A DNA stretch of 64,000 nucleotides from Mycocentrospora acerina. Its lineage: Eukaryota > Ascomycota > Dothideomycetes > Pleosporales. Positions 56,029-64,000 of this stretch are shown here, one piece after another. Within the stretch, counting starts at the first letter, position 1. Each line of letters begins with the position of its first letter. The DNA lies in assembly GCA_022701365.1 (NCBI GenBank), contig JAKUHH010000396.1, forward strand, positions 124,001-188,000, read 5' to 3'. The position numbers were made by a program, and so were the translations under genes. The notes below the pieces were generated by a model. It made no database searches and was not told the origin of the DNA. It saw only the letters and a program-made list of their open reading frames with translations.

Positions 56029-56098
56029 CCAACACCCAGCACCCAACAACCAGCAGCCAGCAACCAGCATCCAGCAACCAACATCCAGCAACGGCCTG
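56029..56098. repeat. Imperfect CAACCAGCA-type minisatellite
   Basis: About seven degenerate copies of a 7-10-bp CAACCAGCA/CCAGCAACC unit. Confidence 0.75.
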
Positions 56099-56448
56099 TG
56101 GCGCAGAGACGTGGCGCTGCCCTCGACGGCGTGTTTCAGCTGGCGTGTGCCGATTGGACCGACTGCGTGTACACTGTGTACTGTATGCTGGATACTGAAT
56201 ACTGCTTGCATGCTCAATACCTACTTGGGTGCCCACGTCACTGCGATACAGCAACCACCAGACGGCGCCCTGCATGCGCAGCCTGGCCAAGTTGGTGCAT
56301 CCATGTCATCTTCGTCGCCCTGGGCCAGCCTTGCACGTGTGAGTCCAGCATGGCAAGGTGCGCTAAGGGTGCCCCATGTTTGCTGTGCTGGCGTGTGAGT
56401 ACCACATGTGATTGCTGGCCACCGCACAGCTCATGGCTCATGTGTGTG

Positions 56449-56497
56449 CACGTGTGAGTGTGAGTGTGCGTGTGCGTGTGCGTGTGCGTGTGGGTAT
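56449..56497. repeat. GT-rich microsatellite (GTGTGC/GTGTGA)n
   Basis: Alternating GTGTGAGT and GTGCGT units form a purine-pyrimidine alternating tract able to adopt Z-DNA. Confidence 0.8.
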
Positions 56498-57202
56498 GTG
56501 AGGGAGTGAGAGACGGGCAAGGAGAGAAGCACCTTCAGCGTGTCCAAGCTGCCTCGTGTCGACCTCTAGCGGCGGCGGCCATTGCCGATCATGGGACCTG
56601 CAGTCGCTCAACGTCCACACATGACGCTGCCTACGACCACTACTGTTACTTTTATGATTTACATCACTTGTAGTTGTATGGGTGGGCCATTACCATGGCT
56701 TGTATGAGCGAGCCATGGCTGTGTAGAAGAGGACATGCTTGTTCAGAGGAAGACGAGGGCATGGCTGCGTAAGAAAAAGGCAGCAGGCCAGAGGGACGTG
56801 GTGTCTGGGTTGCCGTCTTTGGCGGGGCCCGTCTCACCGCAGCTGGGCAGCAATCCAATGCAATGCCATCCAATCCACTCCACCGAGGACCGTCGACGAT
56901 GGACAGCACAAGGCTTGCATGAACCACGTCGTCGTCCAGTCGTCCAGCCGTCCAGTCCTGCAGTCCCTTGGCCCCTTGGTCCCTTGGTCCCTTACTCCCC
57001 TCCTCCCCTGCTTCTCAGCCTCTGCCTCTACTTCTCCGTCTCTCCTGCTGCGCACCCCGTGTTGGTGCGTGTACCGTTGTTTGCGACTGTCGTGCCTGCA
57101 TCGTGATAGCGCCTTGCCCGTCCCCAGCCTAGACCAGAGTCGACTCACGTTGCGCCTCTCGTTTGCGCGCGCCGTTTGCACCGTGTGCTGTGTACCTGAG
57201 CT

Positions 57203-57238
57203 GTGCACTGTATACTGTATACTGTATACTGTATACTT
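57203..57238. repeat. 7-bp minisatellite (TATACTG)n
   Basis: Four to five tandem copies of TATACTG about 400 nt upstream of the GRR1 start. Confidence 0.9.
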
Positions 57239-57618
57239 GCGCCGTGTACTTGCCCTGTGCACTTGTACTGCGCACTGCTTCCCAGGGCACGTCTTCCACG
57301 CACCCTCCCACACGCCCTTCCAACCGCCCATCGCTGACGTGCGCCTAGTCGACCCGCGACTGCCGCACCCTACCGCACCGTCCTGCACCGTCCTGTACAT
57401 CCAACACGGCTGCCACCTCGTCCTCGACCGCCTTCCTTCTGCAAGCCGCGACCCGCCTTGCCTCTCGAGCCCAACCCAGCCCCGCCACTCTCACTGCCAC
57501 TGCCACTGCCACTACTGCTACTGCGACACATACGGCCACGGCCACCCCCACGCAACCCCAAACACCCAAACACCCAACCACTCAGCCACTCAACCACCAA
57601 ACCACCAGAAAACCACTC

Positions 57619-59492
57619 ATGCCCAACATGGCCCGCTCTCGAAGGCCACAACGCGACGTGAGCGTCTCACGCTCCGACTCGTCATCGTCAACCTCTCCCG
57701 AGCGCGACTTTGGCTTCGACGAGGACAAGGACTCGATCATGCTGCAGTCCAACGACTCGCTCTCGTCTCTGGCGCCCTCGGTGTCGCCCGATTCCGACGA
57801 CGAGGCCCTCCGCCGCGCCATCGAGGAGCAAAACCGCGTCTCCCCCATCACCCGCCTGCCTGCAGAGCTCATGATTGCCGTCTTCGCAAAGCTCTCGTCT
57901 CCTGCCGACCTCAAGAACTGCATGCTCGTCTCCAAGGACTGGTCGCGAAACAGCGTCGCCCTGCTCTGGCACCGTCCCTCGACAAGCAAATGGTCCAATG
58001 TAAAGAATGTCATCTCCACGGTCAGAAAGGCAGACAGCTTCTTCGACTACACCAGCCTGATCAAGCGCCTCAATCTGTCCGCCCTGGGTCCAGAGGTCAG
58101 CGACGGCACTCTAGGACCCCTCTCCGGCTGCAAGCGCATCGAGCGTCTGACGCTGACAAACTGCACAAAGTTGACGGATCTTAGCCTCGTGTCCATGCTT
58201 GAAAACAACAGGAGTCTGCTCGCCTTGGATGTTACGGGCGTCGATTCGCTGACCGACAAGACCATGTACGCCCTGGCCCGGGACGCCATAAGACTACAGG
58301 GCCTGAACATTACAAATTGCAAAAAGATTACAGACGAGTCGCTCGAGGCCGTTGCCAAGGCCTGTCGCCATCTGAAGCGGCTCAAGCTCAATGGCTGCTC
58401 ACAACTGAGCGACAAGTGCATCATCGCCTTTGCCCTAAACTGCCGCTACATTCTCGAAATTGACCTGCACGACTGCAAAAACCTCGAGGATGAGTCCATC
58501 ACCACGCTCATAACAGAAGGGCCCCATCTGCGTGAGCTGCGCCTCGCCCATTGCTTGAAGATTACAGACCAGGCCTTCCTCCGCCTTCCGAGCGATGCAA
58601 TGTACGAGAGTCTGCGCATACTAGACCTCACAGACTGTGGCGAACTCCAGGACTCTGGCGTACAAAAGATTGTCTCGGCTGCTCCCCGACTGCGCAATCT
58701 CGTCCTGGCCAAGTGCAGAAACATTACTGATAGGGCGGTCATGGCTATTACACGATTGGGCAAGAACCTGCACTACATCCATCTTGGCCACTGCTCGCGC
58801 ATCACGGATATTGGCGTCGCACAGCTGGTCAAACTATGTAATCGCATCCGTTACATTGACTTGGCATGTTGCACCAACCTCACAGACAACTCAGTCATGC
58901 AACTAGCGACACTTCCTAAGCTGAAGAGGATAGGATTGGTCAAGTGCGCAGCCATTACAGACCGCAGCATACTAGCGCTTGCGAAGCCGAAACAGATAGG
59001 CTCCAATGGACCAATTGCGCCCAGTGTGCTTGAGAGAGTCCATCTCAGCTACTGTACTAACCTTACTCTTGCTGTATGTTTGAGAAAACCACTCTACTCT
59101 AGACTCTCAACATTTGCTGACTTTCTTAGGGCATTCACGCTTTACTGAACAACTGCCCGCGTCTCACTCATCTGAGCTTAACAGGCGTACAAGCCTTTCT
59201 CCGCGACGACCTTCTTGTTTTCTGCCGCGAAGCACCTCCAGAATTCAACGAACACCAACGCGACGTTTTCTGCGTCTTTAGCGGCGTGGGCGTCCAGCGC
59301 CTCCGCGGCTTCCTAAACACCAACGGCCCGGAGCAAAACCGCGGATCTCCTTTTGACAATGAGGGAACCATGTACGACGAACGAGACGACCAAGATGTCA
59401 TACTCAACGTCACAGCTCAAGCGCACGGCATGGTCATTGACGAAATGGACGACGAGTTTGGAAATGACAGCGAGATGCTTGGCCAGGATTGA
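57619..59492 (+). CDS. GRR1: SCF ubiquitin-ligase F-box/LRR protein Grr1
   Basis: Two exons (57619-59073 and 59130-59492), 605 residues. An F-box (about residues 76-122, SPITRLPAELMIAVFAKLSS) recruits Skp1. It is followed by about twelve cysteine-containing leucine-rich repeats of the AMN1/Grr1 type, with units such as LKRLKLNGCSQLSDKCI and IRYIDLACCTNLTDNSVM. The C-terminus after the LRRs (LRDDLLVFCREAPPEFNEHQRDVFCVFSG) is conserved among filamentous-fungal Grr1. A second ATG at 57628 is an equally possible start. Grr1 targets phosphorylated proteins for SCF ubiquitination, linking nutrient signals to cyclin turnover. Yeast Grr1 is nearly twice as long. Confidence 0.95.
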
Positions 59493-60044
59493 GTGTACCG
59501 AGGGCGTTTTGGGCATCACCATCTTTGGCCCGCTTTAGCTTTGGCTTTGAACTGGCATACATTTGGACACTGGGGGGGAAATTGGGCTAGTGTGGCGTTT
59601 TTCGGATGGGGGGAAACTAGCATTTTTACTGGGAGTTTTTTTTTTATTTGTTTGTCTTCAAAGGTGGTCGTTCCCCAGGGCGCCGGGCTCTGGAAGGGCC
59701 AAAACGGTGCGGCTAGGCTAAGCTCAGCTAAGCTAAGCTACGATACGATACGACACGATACCCCCTTGTATGTTTTTTTCTTTTTCTTCGGCTAGTTATC
59801 TTGGTCGAGTATGGATGGATGGATGGGTGGATGGATGCATGTAGCTTGTATGTGTATTGTATTGCATTGCATTGCATTGTGTTGTATGGTCTAGTCTAGT
59901 CCAGTCCAGTCTAGTCGACTGACATTGATACATCAACAACAGCCGCCTCGATCAATCAATCAATCACTCTGCGTAGTCATCGGCCAGCCAGCCAACCAAC
60001 CACTGTGACTATGACCACGACTATTACAACAAAACAACCAAGAT
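59493..60044. other. Spacer between convergent genes
   Basis: 552 nt containing CTAAG/GATAC repeats (59711-59762), GGAT repeats (59812-59838), TTGCA/GTCTAGTC runs (59855-59918) and AATC repeats near 59955. No gene. Confidence 0.7.
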
Positions 60045-63000
60045 TCACTTCAACAACCCACACATGCACCCACAATCCGGCACAGGACACATGGCATGCC
60101 TCGCAAACCAATCCCGTGCATGATGTCCATGAAACCCATGCGTACACGACATGCAAAACACCATTAACCTGCTCTCTCTGTCCTCTCCCCGCAGCGTCTC
60201 CACCGCCCCTTGCTTCCCCGGGTCAGGACTCCCCAGCCACATCATGCACAGTCCGCAGCGGGGCATCTGGGCGCCGCAGTTGGGGCACGCGAGGGCCGGA
60301 GACCGCGCCTGCTGCATCGAGGGGTTGCGCTTGGGGCCGGCGCCCGTGGCGGTAGCGGCGGCAGCGGCAGCAGTGGCAGCAGCAGGAGTGGAGCCCGGGA
60401 TGTTGGGGGTGGGGAGGAGACGGGGTTTGGAGGCGGCGCCTAGGGAGTGGTCTCTGCGCAGGGAGAGGTTCTGCTGGCATTGGAGGCAACGGATGGCGAG
60501 GCTGGGCTGCGAGGGTTTGTTGACGCTGCGGCCCTCGCGGGTGACGGCGAAGGCGTTGTGTTCGCGCGTGTAGCGGGTGCGTTGGAGGAAGGTGCGCCAG
60601 GTTTGGTGGAGGGAGAGGTATTTTTCTTTCCAGAGGGTCCAGCGGGGGTCTTGGATGTAGAGGGGGCAGGCGCGGGAGAGGAGGAGCACGGCCGTTTGGA
60701 GCGCAGACGCCGACGGGTGCGAGGAGATGTGTGTTTGGAGGAGCGTGAGCGTTTGGGTTGTGAGTCCCGTTAGGAGGATGCCTGGGAGGAAGCCGGTGGA
60801 GAGGGTCGCGGTGGTGGTGTGGGCGAGGAAGGTGGTTAGGGGGCCGTCGGGGAGGTATTTTAGCGCGACGGAGAGCCGGTCGGGGAGGGAGAGTTGGGTC
60901 ATGGACGAGACGGTTGCCCAGTCGCCCGTGATGAAGTAGGCTAGAAGGGATTTGAGGTAAGGGTCCGTCGTCATATCGGCCATCCAGGCGCAGGCTTCGC
61001 GTTGCTCGGCGGGGATGCCCGTGGGAGAGGCGCAGGATATGACTGCCGCGAGTCCAATGAGTTCATGCGGAAGTTTCTTCTCTGTTAGGTTTCTGCGGAG
61101 GAGGGATAAAGCAATGTCTTTGTGGCCTTGGAAGACGGCGAGGACAATGGCTTTGTATGTTTCTCCTGCAGAGGAGAGGGCCTCGGCGCGGGCTTGTACG
61201 CCTGACTTGGAGAGCGGCCAGCCGCAGAGACTGAGACACAGTTGGCGGTTCTCTGGGTATTCCGTCTCAACACCTTCGAAAGGTGGAAGTTCCTTGACTT
61301 CAACAATCTCTCGGACGGCGTCGCGGAACATCTCCTGGCTTGTTTTCATGTCCGGGTCAATCAGTCGCTCATCGTACATTGTCAGTTCGTTCGCCCATAT
61401 TGAGCTCACGCCAAGGTACTTCAAATCGAGCCCGTTGCCCACCATACCGTCGTCTTGAGCGTGGGCGTCCATGCGTTCGATGAAATTCCATATTTCGACG
61501 AGCCAGGGGTCATTGGCCACAACGGCCTTGTTCTGCGCACATCCAAGTGAGTATCCTTCTTGACAGCGGCGTTTGGCAGTCTGAAGGGCTGCAAGGTAGT
61601 CTGGAAGCGAGACTTTGACTTCAGGAAAGCCTAGCTGGAGGATATCTTCATGTATTTGCTGGCTGGCATGTGATCCTGACAGCAAAGGGAGATTCCGTTG
61701 GCTGTTGCTCAGACTCAGCTTATCCGTACTTCCGGCAAGATCAATCACAATCTCAGGATGGAGATTGTATTTTTCGATAATAGCCTTGTTTTGAATCTCC
61801 ATCAGATCCTCGGCAACAGTTCCGCGTGGAGGAGTCGGTCTGGCGATACAAGTCCGGTCTTTGTATATTTCCTCGAGAGCACTGACGTTGATCCGTGGAG
61901 CTGGTGCGGGAACCTTCAGAACCTCGACTTCGCGATTCGAGTGAAATGCTAGCGCACACTGACCGCTAAGTGGGTTACCGGTGGTCATGAAGTCGTAGGC
62001 TACAATGCGGTCCTTCTCGTCTAATCGATTTTGCTTATCCGACCAGGCATATCGCAGGTGATGTGTCGCTTTTGTGTAGTGATTCGACGCCCACGCCCGG
62101 GCGAATGGCGTATCTGGCGCCTGGTGAGGTTCCAGACGATGTGAGTGCTGCGCAAGCTCGATGATTTTGAACTCCCCAGTGTTGGCTAGCACACCAAATG
62201 TACCTCTCTTGGTCCCAGAGTAACGCAGACTCCAGATGGTTGCCGCTGGGCTATTTTCGACTATTGGCCGGAATTCCAAGACAGCCCCACTGGTCGCAGC
62301 GTCATTAGAGCTCTGACGTTGCTTTACCATCCGCTGATCCCATACAGTCACAGTAGGGTCCCCAGAAGTTCCAGCTGACAGAAAGTAGTTCTCGTCTAGG
62401 GGATCTATGGCGAGATTGTGTACTTGTCTGGTCTGAAACTGGGCAATACCTGAGGTGCTAGGATCTGGAAGGTGTGAGCACAAGTGATCTCTCTACAAGC
62501 TGCAACATGAGAACCAACCTCGAAGATCGTAGATTCGCACATATTGTCTCGAAACACCTGCAATAAGGGTATCCGGCTGTCCAGAGAAGAACTTGATACT
62601 CGAAATGGCCTCCGAACTCGCCAATTTCTTGAACGGCTCATCTTTGCTCGTAAATCTCGAGTCATTCAAGTCGTAGATATTCAAACACACATCATTTCTG
62701 ACTCTGTCCAGTCCTGTAGCAAGGAGATTCTTGGCACTAAACGCAATCGTATTACATTTTCTCTGATGCTTGATTGGAAACGCATGTAGATGGTCGCTGT
62801 CAGGCTTGTCGGGGTCAAGCTGCACAAGAACTGCTTCTCCAGATGCTGAACCTATTCCAACAATGCTAGAGTCTTTCTTGGACCAGTCGAAGGCTGTATA
62901 GTTGGGGAGCTTATCGCGGATGCACAGCTGACTGTAGTTGACCTTGTTCTTGTCAAAGCTGTCGATTCGGCAAAGCCGTAACCGATTGCTGGCAACATCG

Positions 63001-63062
63001 ATGATCAGAAAGCGCGGGTCATGTTGTGTTGAATGGGGCGACCATCTGATGGCTGCTTCCAT
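60045..63062 (-). CDS. SEA4: SEA/GATOR2 complex subunit Sea4 (Mio homologue)
   Basis: Two exons (63062-62519 and 62464-60045), 987 residues, close to yeast Sea4. The intron is 54 nt and the junction YDLRG-to-DPSTSG is in frame. WD40-type blades occupy about the first 370 residues (VRIYDLR, PTVTVWDQRM). An alpha-solenoid middle carries WIWAN-like NELTMYDERLIDPDMK. The C-terminal RING-like zinc module shows LACPNCGAQMPRCGLC and FCMSCTHGFHGHHARDWF, ending CPVPDCGCMCGLL. Sea4/Mio is part of the vacuole-bound complex that relieves inhibition of TORC1 when amino acids are plentiful. An Ala/Thr-rich insertion interrupts the region before the zinc module. Confidence 0.93.
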
Positions 63063-63383
63063 GTTACTGGTCGATCACTTGCGATGCTGGTGTGGATGAG
63101 GGTCAGGGTCTTTGTGCATCTCATTGAGCGGAGAGCATTGGGAGGGATGATTCAAGCGTCCGACTCAGCGCAACCATGTCCCAATCAGGTTGGGAAGAGT
63201 CCAGCTACGGGCGCACAATGTGGAGAGTGAATGCGCGACGCGTGACATGGACGTCCAGGGCGGTGAGGCCAGCCGGCAGAATCAAGCCCCACTAAAACTT
63301 TGGATTCCAACGCTTGGACGGCATGCGCTTTTCTCCAACTCTCCAACATCGCACACCAAAACAACCCCCACGCACACACAACC
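63063..63383. promoter_or_regulatory. Divergent promoter SEA4 / EFG1
   Basis: 321 nt between the two start codons. No specific motif identified. Confidence 0.5.
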
Positions 63384-64000
63384 ATGTCACAAAAACGCAA
63401 GCACTCGTCGGTTGCTGACCTCGAAGCCGCAAATCCCACCTCAACAAAGAAGCACCGTTCCTTCAAGCCTCGCAAGCCGCGCGCTGATGACGACGAGAGG
63501 ACCACCAGTGCAAGCGCGCTTAAGGGCCGGATACGCGACCTGAAGCGACTGCTCGCACACGTGGAACATGTTCCTAAGCACAAGATGTCAGCTGGTGCGC
63601 GGATAGAGCGCGAGAGAGAGCTCGAGGCGAGTGAGCACGAGTTGGCCGAGATGACGGCCAAGGCGCGCGAGGGCGAGTACCGCAGGAAGATGATTGGAAA
63701 GTACCACCAGGTGCGATTCTTTGGTAAGTTTGACACAAATTGCACAGTTGCGTAGGATGGAGGCTAACTAGAGTAGATCGCCAAAAGGCTTTGCGCATAC
63801 TCAAGCGCCTCAAGAAAGAGCTCTCGACGCTGGAAGATGCTTCACAGACAGCAGAACTGCAGCAGAAAATACACAATGCCGAAGTTGACGTTAGCTATGC
63901 TGTGTACTACCCGCTAACGAAACCCTACTCTTCGCTTTACCCCAAGACAAAGAGCGGCAAAGCGGAAGAGGCTGAAAGTGATGGGAGCGACACAAAGGAC
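63384..64000 (+). CDS. EFG1: rRNA-processing protein Efg1 (3' partial)
   Basis: Exons 63384-63723 and 63777 onward, running off the right edge. The start MSQKRKHSSVADLEAANP has a basic nuclear-localisation-like region. The Efg1 domain is clear: SALKGRIRDLKRLLAHVEHVPKHKMSAGARIERERELEA, EYRRKMIGKYHQVRFFDRQKALRILKRLKKEL, then AEVDVSYAVYYPLTKPYSSLYP. It predicts a long basic coiled coil. Efg1 is a nucleolar factor needed for 18S rRNA maturation in the small-subunit processome. The 53-nt intron leaves the frame intact (FF-DRQKAL). The C-terminus is outside the window. Confidence 0.94.

Larger units (their letters stand above)
55531..57618. other. Repeat-rich divergent promoter region
   Basis: 2.1 kb between the kinase and Grr1 start codons. 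It has several different short tandem repeats (listed separately) and numerous ORFs with repeat composition only. I see no supported gene. It should hold both promoters and the long 5' leader of GRR1. Confidence 0.65.

Noticed and set aside
56739..58184. 481-codon forward ORF
   Set aside because: It runs through repeat-rich promoter DNA and then in a wrong frame through the first part of GRR1, whose own frame is well conserved.

Overview
This window is nuclear DNA of a filamentous ascomycete (Pezizomycotina). Genes lie on both strands and carry short introns of about 45-300 nt with GT..AG borders and CTAAC/CTGAC-like branch sites. Coding density is roughly 65 %, and the intergenic spacers are rich in microsatellites. 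The gene set (GaaA/GaaC galacturonate pair, Zn2Cys6 regulator, GH53 galactanase, PAS kinase, Ark/Prk kinase, Grr1) fits a plant-associated or saprotrophic fungus. A Dothideomycetes/Pleosporales origin is plausible but is only an inference. No rRNA, tRNA, CRISPR or intact transposon was recognised.

Layout. 1-2.7 kb: an SLC35F6-like transporter (5' cut by the window edge) and ribosomal protein uS3/RPS3, both forward. 3.2-15.1 kb, all reverse: secreted GH53 endo-galactanase, SDH assembly factor 2, an uncharacterised basic nuclear-type protein with a KEN box, a myotubularin 3-phosphoinositide phosphatase, and splicing factor BBP/SF1. 15.8-17.4 kb: a Ure2-like glutathione S-transferase, then a 2.4 kb gene-free AT-rich spacer. 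19.7-23.2 kb: a divergent pair matching gaaC (2-keto-3-deoxy-L-galactonate aldolase) and gaaA (D-galacturonate reductase), with a GaaR-type site midway between them. 24.8-38.0 kb, all reverse: PAS kinase, an adaptor-like WGDFE/FGDFE protein, translation elongation factor 1-alpha, and an epoxide-hydrolase-like enzyme. 39.3-46.0 kb: a small coiled-coil protein, SF3b 10 kDa subunit, a Yar1-like ankyrin protein, RNA polymerase III subunit Rpc11, and a Zn2Cys6 transcription factor. 46.7-52.0 kb: a family III CoA-transferase divergent from that factor, then a small alpha/beta hydrolase. 52.3-64 kb: an Ark1/Prk1-type actin-patch kinase, Grr1 F-box/LRR protein, the SEA-complex subunit Sea4/Mio, and the start of the rRNA-processing factor Efg1.

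Most genes are housekeeping. Functional links inside the window are: pectin use (GH53, GaaA and GaaC); uS3 and its probable dedicated chaperone Yar1; branch-point recognition (BBP/SF1 and SF3b10); and nutrient signalling (PAS kinase, Sea4, Grr1). The most unusual items are two consecutive GC-AG introns flanking a 36-nt microexon inside the zinc cluster of the transcription factor, a perfect 17-bp inverted repeat between convergent genes at 42.9 kb, and a stop-free 81-nt intron inside the activation segment of the PAS kinase. Exon borders were derived by hand from splice consensus, reading frame and family conservation. No transcript data were available.
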